From Cunninghamia lanceolata (Eukaryota > Streptophyta > Pinopsida > Cupressales > Cupressaceae), in assembly GCA_027924645.1 (NCBI GenBank), contig BSBN01001363.1, positions 1,786,001 through 1,850,000 of the forward strand: a stretch of 64,000 bases of DNA, read 5' to 3'. A program made the translations under genes and the position numbers. Shown here in pieces: positions 35,976 through 48,251 of this stretch (positions are counted from its first letter, which is position 1; each line of letters opens with the position of its first letter). The notes under the pieces were generated by a model. It had not been told where the DNA came from and made no database searches. It saw nothing but the letters and a program-made list of their open reading frames with translations.

Positions 35976-37928
35976 TTCTTAAGAACATAACATTCCACCT
36001 TTCAATAGACAATTACAATTTCACAACAAAACAACTATAGCTTCTATGATTCAAACTATAACATGAGTCACTAGAACGATAACTACAATCAACCACTTCT
36101 AACAACCTTCCCAAACGATATTGATACTTTTCCCATATGAAAATTAACTATCTTACGTGATACAAATATAAATCACACCTTAATAGTTCTCTATAAGATA
36201 ACCGATATGTTACAATTGTAACTTTAATTCTCAAGGAATAAAGAAATAATAGACGGAGAATCATAATATGGTTATCTTAACTAAATCGAAATTAACGAAA
36301 AGCTATAATTTAAATCCTTCACTAAACAACACTTAATTTCCTCTAACACATTTCCTTTATATAAACATCTAACTTAATATGTTGTAATTTTCTCTCACTT
36401 ACAAGGTATACAGTACTAACTATCCCTTAAAATTCTTTTTAAGACCAAAATATAATTAGAAGCTATTTGAGGCATGTTACACCTTTTCTAACTTTCCTAT
36501 TATCCAAAAGACTTTAATATTAACATATCAGCACTATGACAAAACATCTATGTTACATGGGCCATTCGTACCAAATGATAGAGGTCAATTAGACTAACAA
36601 GAAGATCACTATATTTTGACTCATAAAGTATTTCGATAATTTATGGAATTATGCACAAGAATACTATACCATTCTATCATTTTCAATAACTTTTAAACTA
36701 ATACTAACTACCTCCAAGGCAATATTAATACTATATAAAATCATTACATCTCTTCCTTCAATTCTAAGAAGATCTTCTTTCTATAAGAGAATACTTTCTA
36801 AGATTATCATGTGGCACTAATTAATACTAAGGAATTACGAGACATGAAATTATGAAGTGAAATAATACTAAGGAATGTTGACTTTCTATTTTATTTTTTT
36901 ATATTTCCTCTCCAGTTTATTACTTAGACATTATCATTCTCAAGAGTTAGACAACAAGAACTTAAGTAAATTTAGGCGAGATCTTCTACAGTTGTACTGC
37001 AATGACTTGAATAAGTTGAGGAATGTTACAGAAATCAATCAGAGATTTAGTTGCTAAAATAATAGTTAATTAATGAGGATTGTATAAGATTTAGTTTCCC
37101 AAAATAAAAGAATGCTCATATCAGTGATGAGATTATGCTCGATAGGATTAATTTGGCCTCTTTTGTGACAACATGAATGGAGCCTGAGTGCAATAAGCTG
37201 ATAATGGAAGCTATCAATGAGACTATGTTGATATGGACAGCTGATAAATGAAGCTATCAATGAGAACTATGTTGATATGGACGAGTACCCTGTCACCACA
37301 ATTATGGACACCATGATTTCAATGTACATGTGGCAAGTTGTGGTATGTCGATTATAGGTATATAGCAGGGCAATATAGATTTGAATATAAAAAAAATGTA
37401 TTCCAAGCTCATCCCACAGCAGAATGCAGCCCAAACTTAACCTCGCACCTCACCCAAGATTTACCGGACAAGCTAAAAGTGAAGAATTTGTTAAGGATTC
37501 CCTCGCTAATTTAAATCAACAGTGTTCAGAGCATATCTAGACACCCATTATGTTAAGAAATTTATTACAGCTTTTCCTTACTCAAGATATTTCAATACTT
37601 AACTAAAACATTACTACAGATGTATATGGTTATCCCTACTACAAAATTCACCTGACTTAGACCTGGCCTTGTCAATTGTGTTACTCCATACCCAACAAGT
37701 TGGCTGTATTATTTTATGGAATTTCAAAACTTTACAACTTCTGCTAAGGATTTGAAAAGGGGGCTTTGCTTTGGAAGCCCCATATTTTTATGGGTATATC
37801 CTATTCCGCCTAAAGAAACAAATTTTACTGTATCTTCTTTAGGCCATTTCTTTTACGGATTGTTTATTTGTAACATAGTAGAAGGGTTTGCCTGGAAGCT
37901 TAGAATTTTAGGGATGGACATAACATAC
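35862..37928. other. E4 interior to the right of E5, no gene recognised
   Basis: AT-rich, with a (TA)n tract at 35949-35975. Two phrases resemble TGTTACA ends (36475-36481, 37024-37030) but neither has a matching start or duplication. An open frame at 37716-37940 (74 codons, plus) has no motif I recognise. Confidence 0.45.
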
Positions 37929-37954
37929 AGGTCACAATGAATCTTTGCACATAT

Positions 37955-38545
37955 AGTTAGCAAATAATATAGTAGGATTTGGCACACAAAAAAACTCAGC
38001 TTCTGTGGCACGATCATGAAAAGGCTTCAGAATGTCTCAAGCAATGTGGTTTCATGGAATGTCGTGATTGCAATCTATGCACAAAATGGATTTGTTGAAA
38101 AAACTTAGAAGCCCTCAAGCGAATGCGACTAGCAGGAGTAAAGTCAAATTCCACAACCTTTGCCAGCGTCCTCCTTGCCTGTGCGAAAATGAGAGTTTTC
38201 GAACAGGGTGTGGACATGTATCAAGGCATAACGGTAAGGGAAATGTCTACCAGATATTGTGGTTGGAAATGCTCTGGTGGACGTGTATGAAAATGTGGAA
38301 ACATAGACAAGGCACGTGAACTGTTCGGCAGAATTCCTCAAAGAGATGTCAACTCGTGGAATGCAATGCAGGAAATGTACAAAATGGATTCTGCACGGAC
38401 GCTCTCAGAATCTTTGAATTAATTAAGCATCATGGAACGTATCTAACACTGTAAGCTTTGTTTGTATTCTAGGTGCATGCAGCCATGCAGGTTTAGTGGA
38501 TGAGAGCTGTACATACTTCAAAATCTTTAAAAATTCACTAAGACT
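37955..38545 (+). pseudogene. PPR-protein pseudogene in E4
   Basis: Plus-strand reading, with frameshifts, gives VVSWNVVIAIYAQNGFVEK, then ALKRMRLAGVKSNSTTFASV with LLACAKMRVFEQGVDM. It continues KCGNIDKARELFGRIPQRDV with NSWNAM, and finally GACSHAGLVDE-like sequence. These are the successive landmarks of PLS-class plant PPR proteins, covering roughly two repeats and the start of the C-terminal region. Stops break every frame. It shares an ancestor with part of the E1 PPR segment. An almost identical copy lies at 57180-57770. Confidence 0.8.
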
Positions 38546-38636
38546 CTGCAAATCTAAGGTGATTAACAAATATACTGGTAAACATTGAAGTTCTAAGGAT
38601 GTGATACCTGTAGAATAAAATAGAGCTCATAAGACA

Positions 38637-38876
38637 ATGCCCAAGAACAAGGAAGCGAAGGCCTCACAGAAAGTGAACGTAAATATGCCGATGCCTCCCT
38701 TATCTGAACCCATATCATCCTTTTTTTTTCTGCTGTTGCTCGCTCGCCTTCTCATTATCAGCCTCATCCCCCCGTCCAAAAACCAAGAACCAGGAAAAAA
38801 AATGCCCGTGACTTCAACTCGCATGCCGAACAAAGAAAAGCCGAGTGTAGAATTCTTGAAAATGTGCAAGCCCTAG
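38637..38876 (+). other. 79-codon open frame in E4, unrecognised
   Basis: Begins MPKNKEAKASQKVNVNMPMP and is followed by a hydrophobic patch. The duplicate at 57863-58117 keeps the start but is frameshifted in the middle, so the frame is not maintained. Probably not a gene. Confidence 0.2.
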
Positions 38877-39251
38877 CTGTCTCCAAATAAAAGCCTCGAT
38901 AAGACCAATATGCAAATAGCGGAAGTGCCAATAAGGCACGTGGCTCATTTGGCAGAGAGCCTTCGGGTGCTCAGACATCAAATGTAAGGACACAATAAAC
39001 GTAACCATGGTCCCTAGCTGTCTAGGCAACTCCCGATACATCCTCTATAAGTCCATACACCTATGCCATTGGATGTCTTCTTTCTTAAATTCGTCTATGT
39101 CTACAGCACTCCTCTCTACAATTCCTACACTGGATTCAGAGCATTTTTCTATGATATTCTGGCTGCTTTCGCTCCCCAAAGCATGCTGCTCTGAAATCGA
39201 TGTTTCTTTCTCTGCTGTGTATTCTATGGTTCTAACTCTCCAGTTAAACAT
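38814..39251 (-). other. 145-codon minus frame with one stop, E4
   Basis: Two open frames (39045-39251 and 38814-39041) are in the same reading frame and separated by a single TAG. It reads MFNWRVRTIEYTAEKETS... and then MYRELPRQLGTMVTFIVS. The duplicate (58041-58478) has the same stop. No family recognised. It could be captured coding sequence or chance. Confidence 0.25.
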
Positions 39252-39259
39252 AATATAAT

Positions 39260-41040
39260 ATCATCATATTATGGGATCAATGGAGTGCGTAAAGGCGCTT
39301 AAGCTAGTCAAGATCAATTGGGAACAAGTGCTTAAAGGTCATCAGATTTAAGTACCAATGCCATTCTTCGTCGGAACAAAGGCACTCACATTTTGCTCGA
39401 CCCATCATCTCCCATGAGTAGCCATTCCTTCAATAACCCATCTCTTAGATATGGAGTGGTAAAAAGAGTGTCTATTCCCAATAATGATATTTCATCTATG
39501 TTTATTTCTTGTAAGTATGTTGTGCATTTTCGTTGGGGAAAATGATCAACTCACATAGTTCGATCTTCATATGAAGAAAATATAACCACAACATGAGAGT
39601 AGTATTGACATATAATGGCGATAGGAGAACTCTCAAGAACGTGCATATTTTGAATAAATTTTTCACCAACTCAATCATATCCCTTAATTGGACTTAACAC
39701 ATCATGGCAGTATTTGTCAAGCGAACGATACAAGGAGCAACCATGATAGTTAGGTGCTTAGTAGACAAAATCTATGCACATATCAATTAAACTCTCAAAA
39801 ATGTAGTTATAACTACATGCTTCTAAGTGAGTGTGTGGGCAATCCTTTCACGTGATGACACCAACATGCATCTACATCCTTTTACCTGATGATACTCTTT
39901 GTTTTAACAAAGAGAGCGTTTAGAATTTCTTCTCACTCTTTGCAAAAATAGAACACGTGATTTGTATAGACCGGTTCCTAACAAGGGTAACTACAGATTC
40001 AATACATGGATGTGTTTTATATATAATATTAATTGGCCATAATTTTAGTCAAGGGCCTGGTTTCTAGCATGCACAACCATAATTTATGTAAACAATAATT
40101 TTATTTTTTTTTAAATAAATATATAAAGTGGCCAGAGTTTCAACCCCATGCACTAAGAATTAGTTGTGTTCCTACAATGTCAGAATTTACATATCAACCA
40201 TGTGATCCTAAAATCCAGATAGTAGCAAGATGTTGCAAGAACATGATCGATCTCATGAATAGATGGTTCAAGTATATGATTGATCATATTGCATTTAGAC
40301 ACTCGACTAGTGCCAGGTGACACAATAGATAATGGGATGACAAATTTTTCCACCAAACAAATCATTTTTACTTCCCAAGGAAGCACCTAGAAACTCTATT
40401 CAAAATTCAAATAAAAGAAGAGATACATGTCTTTCTCAAAATACCATTCTAGGAACTGCCTCTCTCCTCCATTACCAATACATATATGGAAACCTAGTAG
40501 TCGGGTTGCCTTTGGAAGTAAGATTTATCAATTGTCAACACTCTCTCTCTCGCAAGCAAATGGTACCATGTTAAAAGAAAGCAATTGGTTACACATGTCA
40601 ATAAAAGTGTAGAGATTGTATTAGATACAGATATGAGATGAATGTTGTAAGGGGCAATCTAAGTCCTAGGATGTAATAGATAGGAAACATCTCATGGATA
40701 CCATTCTAACACTAGTCAACACCGCTCAATCCCACTGAGTACCCGTAACTCTAATTTTACCACGTAATTACTTTTTGGATAGCAGATTATAATTCTCACC
40801 TATTATCACATTTAACCAAGGTGTCATCCAAAGCTTTTAAGCTAATTCATTAATTATCTAATAAACAAAATAGGAGCATTATTACTAACCACTAATCCAT
40901 TAGAGGATCTTCCATCCACATAGGAGAATAATTTTAACATTATAAAATACGACTTGACTAACATTACAACACGACCTGACCCATCATCACAAGACAAGAA
41001 CCAAGTATACCAAAATGACTCGAGACCACAATAGAAGACA
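39260..41040. other. E4 right arm, no gene seen
   Basis: No recognisable gene or RNA. Short frames (40180-40386 minus, 40427-40612 plus) lack motifs. The stretch is conserved in the duplicate simply because the duplication is recent. Confidence 0.5.
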
Positions 41041-41059
41041 GGGACCGACTTAGTGGATT

Positions 41060-41262
41060 AGACCCCATGTTATCTCCCATCACTAATATCCATTAGTGAA
41101 AGAACCCACTCAAACCTGCTATATCAGGTGGAGTCAAGGTTCAGTACCTGCAGCCTACATCCAAACAACTGATTAAATGACCAAGTACGTATATGTCAAC
41201 ACACAGAGAGTCAAAGAATTATGACGCAACAGGGTACTCGAAATGAGTAATGCTACACTGTC
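41060..41262 (+). other. E4 3' subterminal structured motif
   Basis: GTTATCTCC (41069-41077), then stem GAACC (41102-41106) with GGTTC (41138-41142), enclosing ACCTG/CAGGT (41114-41130). The outer stem differs on both sides from E1 and from E2/E5 yet pairs. Second hairpin: ACTC (41236-41239) with GAGT (41245-41248). In the duplicate the partner is GGTTT (60381-60385), which keeps pairing through a G-U wobble. Confidence 0.7.
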
Positions 41263-41577
41263 CCTGCTCTTGGATAAGATTATAATAATAACATTTGAAA
41301 ACAGATATCTACGAATCTAATAAAATATGTAAATAATAATCCATAACTAAACTTATTCAACACATCATAATTGAAGTACTCATAATGTCATCTAACTCAT
41401 AACGGATGTCTAAATATAGCAATCAAATATCGTTCACCAGATAAACATAAATCATAACCTACAATTCAACTATCTCCAAACTGAATCAATGAAATGAACG
41501 ATTAACAACTATCTCTGACTGACAGAGAGCAATGCAAAACTATCTCCATCACAAGCTAACAATGAGGGGGCACTACA

Positions 41578-43779
41578 AAGAATGATAGAGTAATAAAACT
41601 TTAGATTAATAGAATAATATAATTATACAATGATAGAATAAAGGAATGATAGAATACTAGATTTATAGAATAATATAATGGTAGAAATAAAGAATGATAG
41701 AAGGAAACAACGATAGAATAATAGAATTGTAGAATACTAGTATAATAAAATGATAGAATGAAAGAATGGTAGAATAATAGATTTCTAGAAAAATAGAATG
41801 ATAGAATGAAGGAACAATAGAGTAATGAAATTCTAGAATAATAGTATGATATAATGATAAAAATGAAAGAATGATAGAATAGTAGAATAAAAGAATTGTA
41901 GAATGATAGAATGAAAGAATGGTAGAATACTAGAATTTTAGAATAATAGAATTATAGAAAGAAAGAATGATAGAATAATAGATTCATAGAATAATAGAAT
42001 GAGAGTTATAGATTAATAGAATGAAATAATGATAGAATAATAGAATTGTAAAATGATAGAATGAAACATTAATAGAACAATAGCCTTATAGTATAATAGA
42101 ATGATAGAACTATATAATGATAAAATGAAAAAATTATAGAATAATAGAATTGTTGAATAGTACAATAATATAATTATAGAATAATACAATAATAGAATTA
42201 CAGAATGAAAGAATGATAGAATATAAGAATGCTAGAATAATAGATTTATAGAATGATAGAACAATAGATTTATAGAATAATAGAATGATAGAATTATAGA
42301 ATGGTACAATAATAGGTTTATAGAATAATAGAATGATATAATTGTAGAATCATAGAATGAAATAATGATAGAATACTAGATTTATAGAATGATAAAATGT
42401 AAGAATGATAGAATGAAAGAGTGATAGGATGAAAGAATGATAGAAAATTAGATTTAAGGAATAATAGAATTTTAGAATTGCAAAATGATAGAATGAAAGA
42501 ACCGTAGAGTAATAGAACTATACATTAATTGAATAATAGAACTATACAATGATAGAATGAAAGAATAATAAAGTAATAGATAAATATAGAATAATAGAGT
42601 GATAGAATTGTATCAGAGTAGAATAAAAGAATGATGGAATTATAGAATTATAGATTAATAGATCTATACAACATGATAGAATGAAACAATTATACCATAA
42701 TTTAATATTTATAGAATAATAGAATGATAGAATAATAGATTTATTTAATATAATAATAGAATGATAAAATAATAGATTTATACAATAATAGAATGTTAGA
42801 ATTATAAAATGGTAGAATGAAAGAATGATAGAGTAATAAGACTTTAGAATAATATACAATGATAGAATAAAGGAATGACAGAATAATATATTTATAGAAT
42901 AATATAATGGTAGAAATATAGAATGATAGAAGGAAACAATGATAGAATAATAGAATTGTAGAATACTAGTATAACAGAATAATAGAATGAAAGAAAGGTA
43001 GAATAATAGAATGATGGAATTATAGAATGATAGAATGAAGGAACAATAGAGTAATGGAATTGTAGAATAATAGTATGATATAATGATAAAAATGAAAGAA
43101 TGATAGGATAATATAATTGCATAATAATATGATAATAGAATAAAAGAATGATAGAATGAAATATTGATAGAATAATAGATTTATAAAATAATAGAATGAT
43201 ATAATAGTAGAACAATACAATAAAGGAATGATATAATAAAGGAATGATAGAATAATAGATTTATATAATAATAGAATGATAGATTTATAGAATTATAGAT
43301 TGATAGAACAATAGATTTATAGAATAATAGAATGATAGAATTGTAGGGTGACAAATAATAAAACAAAAGAATTGTAGTTCATAATAGAATGATAGAATGA
43401 AACAATCATAGAATAAAAGATTTATAAAATAATATAATCTAGTAGAAATATAGAGTGATAGAAGGAAACAATGATAGAATAATAGAATTGTAGAATACTA
43501 GTATAATAGAATGATAGAATGAAAGAATGGTAGAATAATAGATTTCTAGAATAACAGAATGATGGAATTATAGAATGGTAGAATGAAAGAATAATAGAGT
43601 AATGGAATTGTAGAATAATATTAGTATGGTATTATGATAAAAATGAAAGAATGATCAATAGAATAATAGAATTTCATAATAATATGATAATAGAATAAAA
43701 GAATGATAGAATGAAATATTGATAGAATAATAGATTTAGCAAATAATAGAATGATAGAATATTAGAATAATAGAATTCT
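41578..43779. repeat. Octamer array, unit B, before the module
   Basis: Starts with the AAGAA target duplication of E4. Phrases match unit A (for example 11069-11464 against 42541-42890) and unit C (50662-51000), which gives the higher-order period of about 8.1 kb between B and C. Confidence 0.95.
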
Positions 43780-43789
43780 AGAGCAAAGA

Positions 43790-43990
43790 ATGAAGAATTT
43801 TAATAACGTCCACAAGGCCGCAGCAGCCTATGGGACCCATCAGTCGCGCACATCTCCTTCAAATGGAACAACAGCCACAAAATGTCCTTTAAGTTGCCTG
43901 AACTTCCTTCTTGAGATCTTCCCTTCTGCTGTGAAGTTTTATCATGAGGTTCGCCATACTACCCAGCCTTGTCTCTTCAAAGAATGGTAG
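43790..43990 (+). other. 66-codon module in unit B, unrecognised
   Basis: Second copy of the module at 17971-18171. It differs at E9K, R/S and several His/Arg/Cys positions that are mostly explained by C-to-T or G-to-A changes. Confidence 0.45.
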
Positions 43991-44959
43991 AATGGTAGAA
44001 TATTAGAATTTTAGAGTAATAGAATTATAAAATGAAAGAATGATAGGATAATAGGTTCATAGAATAATAGAATGATAGAGTTATAGATTAATAGAATGAA
44101 TAATGATAGAATAATAGAATTGTAGAATGATAGAATGAAACATTAATAGAACAATAGCCTTATTGTATAACAGAATGATAGAATTATATAATGATAGAAT
44201 GAAAGAATCATAGAATAATAGAATTGTTGAATAATATAATGATAGAATAATCTAGACTTAATGAATTACAAAATGATGGAACTATACAAAAATAGAATTG
44301 TAAAATAATACAATAATAGAATTATAGAATTATAGAATTAAAGAATGATATAATAATAGATTTATACATTTATAGAATAATAGAATGATAAAATGATAGA
44401 ATAATAGAATGATATAATTATTAACTGATAGAATGATAGAATTATTGAATGATAGAATGAAAGAACGATAGAACAATAGATTTATAAAATAATAGAATGA
44501 TAGAATAATAGAACTATAGAATTGTAGAATAATAGATTTATTGAATGATAGACTGAAATAATGATAGAATAAAATATTAATAGAATAATAGAATGATACA
44601 ACCAAACAATGATACAATAATAAAATTGAGGAATAATAAGATGATAGAATGAAATATTGATAGAAGAATAGATTTATGTAATAATAGAACAATAAAATTA
44701 TAGAATGATAGAATAATTGAATAATAGAATTGTAGAATGATATGATAATAGAATGATAGAATGAAAGAATGATAGAATAATAGATAAATAGAGAATAATA
44801 AATTTGTATAATAATAGAATTATAGAATGATAGAATGAAAGAATGATAGAATAATAGAATAATAGAATAAGAGAGTTATAAAATGATAGAATAATAAATT
44901 TAGAGAATAATAGAATGATAGAATTATAGAATGATAGAATGAAAGAATGATAGAATAAT
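43979..44959. repeat. Octamer array between module and gag block, unit B
   Basis: About 980 bp, same irregular landmarks as 18160-19107, including the AATCTAGACTTAATGAATT phrase near 44251. Confidence 0.93.
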
Positions 44960-45345
44960 TGTCGAACAGCCAAAACTCATGATTTCAACCTATGGTGATT
45001 TAATTCTACAACTACCATGATTACAAATGGTTCAACTCACTCAACTAGAAGTATAAAAAGGAGGTTGGTGCTTTTTGTTTGAGAGTTGGGTTGGTTGGTG
45101 ATTGTTGTAGAAGAGAGTATTGTCTCTAAGGATTATAGATTGATTTGAATTGTGTAATTTATATTCCTAATGTTGTTATATCGAATGTGAATCTATGATA
45201 TCAATAAATTTACATCGATTTGTGTTGTTGTGTGAAAGTTGTTATTTTGGTTGCTAGATTCTGGTAGTTTAATAACACCCCCAGATCTAGACTGCATTAA
45301 GTGATAGCAAAGCCCAATTTGGGTTGTGTCAAAAAGAAGGAATCT

Positions 45346-45885
45346 TGATGTAGCACACAACATACACTCAACAGAATTGTGCCATTAAACATGAGAGACA
45401 AAAATTTGGAAGCTGAAACATAACAAAATTTCTATTCCTCAACTCTGCTGCTACAATGAGAGAAAACTCTCTTATATCTAAGAAAACAAAAAAAAAACAA
45501 AAAATTACCTTTTTTGGCAGATTTTGACAATTGTCAGATTTTGCCATTTTAGGTAATTTTACAATCATATCGTGAGAATCCAGTTTTTTCCCAAAAAGCT
45601 CATAAAGCTAAGGTGGGATGAAAAACCAACTAACATCCTAAATTTGAAACATGAGTTTCGAGTTATTAAAAAAAGCAACTTTTAAAAAACTAGAAAAAAA
45701 TACTAATTTGCCATTTTGAGGGCCAAGATGAAAGTTTGAAGCCTTAAAAAAGTGCCAAGACGAAGTCCAACCCGCTAAGGCAGGTTGGGAAACCACTGGC
45801 CACCTCATAACGCATCCACCTGTAAAATTTTGTAGAAAACCCACATCTGAGTCAAAAGTTATGACCTCCGGAAGTCCCTGCATCA
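45346..45885 (-). mobile_element. Complete 540-bp solo LTR in gag block B
   Basis: Plus strand begins TGATGTAGCACAC and ends CCCTGCATCA, with flanks AATCT (45341-45345) and AATCC (45886-45890). Copies A and C have the uninterrupted AATCC, so the insertion is specific to unit B and the duplication has one C-to-T change. On the minus strand it is the full-length version of the truncated LTR at 46975-47396 in the same block. The two therefore form a close inverted pair about 1.1 kb apart. Confidence 0.8.
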
Positions 45886-46051
45886 AATCCTAAAGAATTT
45901 TGTTATGGGTTCAAATGAGACATAGAAGACCTACAACTGCAGAGAATTTGTGAGACATGGCACATAGAGGATGAGGGCAAAGAGGAACATGGCACATAGA
46001 GAATGAGGGCGAAGAGGAGCACTAAGAGTTAGTAATGTAGAAGTCATAGAG

Positions 46052-46920
46052 ATGCTGGGAGGGATTACAGCAAGATTAGATGATATGGAAGCAACACAAA
46101 GAAGAGGAGTATATTTGGATGACATTAGTGAGGATGAGAATGAAGAACCAGAAATTGAGACAGAAGATGCAGATAGAAATGAACTAGAAAGAAGATTTTT
46201 ACAAGCAATATCAAGAATCAATAGCAAACCCATATTGGATGCACCAAGTTATCATGGAAATCTAAATCTAGAAGAATTAATTGAATGGATTGCAGAGATG
46301 GGTAAATATTTTGATTTTGAATCAATAGATGTTCTGAAAAGGGTGAAATTTGCTTGCATGAAATTGAAAGGACATGTATCCTTATGGTGGGATCATGTGA
46401 AAATAGAAAGTCAAAGAAAGGATAAGGATAAAATCAAATTGTTGGATAGAATGGTCAAAAAAGTGAAGGCTAAATTTTTACCAACGGACTATCAAATAAG
46501 TTTGTTCAAGAAACTAGAAAATTTGAAGCAAAAGGAAAAGAATGTGCATGAGGATGTACAGAAGAATTATATAGGTCAGATATCAATGTTGGACATGTAG
46601 TTATGATGCTGAGAAAGTGTCAAGGTATCTTAATGGTTTACATTATTCAATTCAAGATGAAATTAGTATGTTCGAATACAAATTGTAGAATAAGCTTATT
46701 AGTATGCTTTGAAGGCAAAAGAAAAATTGATGAGAAAATAAAATAATTTTAGAGGTAGAGGTAGATTCTCATGTGGAAGAGGACAATCCAGTGGTGGCAG
46801 AGGCTATCAAAACAAATAAGGAGAAACCAACACCTCTCAAACAGTCACCTAGGATAATAAGGGAAGAGGAGATTATTCTAGAGAGGAAGTGGAGATTACT
46901 CCAGAGGTAGGGGATATTTT
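46052..46920 (+). pseudogene. Ty3/gypsy gag pseudogene, copy B
   Basis: Open from 46052 to 46600 (182 codons), almost the same as copy A with a few substitutions. Upstream, the LWDM tryptophan codon is TGA. Downstream, a frame change and stops separate the core from the GRG-rich tail, and the zinc-knuckle start is again lost at CYQ-stop (about 46950-46965). Confidence 0.8.
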
Positions 46921-46974
46921 GGAAGAGGTAGAGGAATAGGATTCATAATTACATGTTACCAATGAGGATTCATG

Positions 46975-47396
46975 AGTACTTCGTCTTGGCACTTTTTTGG
47001 GGCTTGAAACTTTCATCTTGGCCCTCAAAATGGCAATTTAATTTTTTTTTAGATTTTTAAAAAGTTGCTTTAGTAATAACTTGAAACTCATGTTTCCAAT
47101 TTAGATTAATAGTTGGTCGTTCATCCTACCTTAGTTTTTGGAATCTTTTGGGAAAAAATAGGATTCTCAAGATATGATTGTAAAATTACCTAAAATGGCA
47201 AAATTTGACAATTGTCGAAATCTACCAAAAAAGGTAATTTTTTGTTTTTTTAGTTTTTCTTGGATATAAGAGAGTTTTCTCTCATTGTAGTAGCAGAGTT
47301 GATGAATAGAAATTTTTTTTGTTCCAGCTTCCAAATCTTTGGCTTTCATATGTTTAATAGCACAATTCTATTAAGTGTATGTTGTGTGCTGCATCA
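46975..47396 (+). mobile_element. 5'-truncated LTR, copy B
   Basis: Same truncated LTR as 20550-20967, ending GTGCTGCATCA. It pairs in inverse orientation with the solo LTR at 45346-45885. Confidence 0.65.
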
Positions 47397-47414
47397 ATTT
47401 CCAATGGTTGTTCA

Positions 47415-47600
47415 GGGTGTACGGGCCCCCTCAGAAGTCCCCTGAGAATTAGTCTCGCCTCCGCTCACCCCTCTTTTATTAGCCCCAATTCAGCAAAAAA
47501 ATGTAAGCCCGAGGCAAGGCACGGAAGGCAACGCTGGGCGGAGTCATAACGCCCCTGTCTCTCTTAGGGAGCAGGGCTAGGGGATACCTCTAGGTTAAAA

Positions 47601-47670
<70 letters not shown>
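47415..47670. repeat. GC-rich module and (TA)n tract, copy B
   Basis: Same module as 20985-21168 followed by the longest TA tract of the three copies (47604-47670). Confidence 0.6.
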
Positions 47671-47675
<5 letters not shown>

Positions 47676-48251
47676 TTTTTTAAATTACTGCAAGTAGGTT
47701 GTTAAAATCACATATGACACTAATTAGAAATTTTTAAAAAATATATCAAAACACATCCAATTTTTTTCAAAATTCTATGGTGCACTAGAGGAAAGAGTCC
47801 TCTCAAAAAGGGTATAATTGGTTTTGTGAAAATGATAAAAAATAATACAAACGTTGACGTGGAATAAAAACTATCAGATTCTGTAAAGTCTGACTTTAAA
47901 ATGATATTACAAAGAAAATAAGCATTGAAAACTGATTTTTTTTCTCCATGCACTAGATATTGAACTCCTCTATTTGGGAAAAAAAAAATTAGGGAAAAAT
48001 AAGATTGTTTGCTCTTTCTTTGTGACATGCACTCAAAGTCACTTTTCTTGAAGTTTTCAGCAATTTAAAATTTGCTCATAAATTTTTTTAAAAATTACAA
48101 GCATAAAATTAGTCAAGAGATCTACATTTCATTAGTTTACATCATTTTGAACTTCAAAGCATAAATGTCAATTTTATGAGGTCAAAGTTCAGAAATTTTT
48201 TTGTTGTTGGCCGATTCCTTTATAAAGTGTGACAGGTTTTTGCTTTTACCC
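47671..48251. other. AT-rich tail of gag block B, no gene seen
   Basis: Counterpart of 21211-21823, slightly shorter through loss of an A/T-rich stretch near 48070-48100. Confidence 0.5.

Larger units (their letters stand above)
28493..41577 (+). mobile_element. E4, complete TGTAAYGCCC element interrupted by E5
   Basis: Begins TGTAATGCCCTGTCATG and ends GAGGGGGCACTACA. The exact duplication AAGAA flanks it (28488-28492 and 41578-41582), joining two ends 13 kb apart. Without E5 and its duplicated bases it is about 7.4 kb, the longest of the family here. Both subterminal motifs have subfamily-specific changes (GGAGATAAC instead of GGAGTTAAC) at both ends. The 3' half carries a PPR pseudogene and was later duplicated to 57155-60821. 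Confidence 0.85.
37929..42841 (+). repeat. Left copy of the 19.2-kb tandem duplication (part with visible partner)
   Basis: Matches 57155-62118 with only scattered substitutions and small indels over about 4.9 kb (3' half of E4 plus about 1.26 kb of array). The left boundary is at ATAC (37925-37928), the same four bases found at the array end 57151-57154. The duplicated unit is therefore 37929-57154, and the pairing ends at 62118 only because E6 inserted there. Confidence 0.85.
44960..48251 (+). mobile_element. Gag block copy B, with an extra inverted solo LTR
   Basis: Starts TGTCGAAC, with the same leader, a primer-binding-like site with one more change (TGATAGCAAAGCC, 45302-45314), and gag, truncated LTR, GC-rich module, TA tract and AT-rich tail in the same order as copy A. 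It is longer because of the solo LTR at 45346-45885 and a short repeat of the MAHR-coding stretch (about 45955-46010). Confidence 0.75.
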
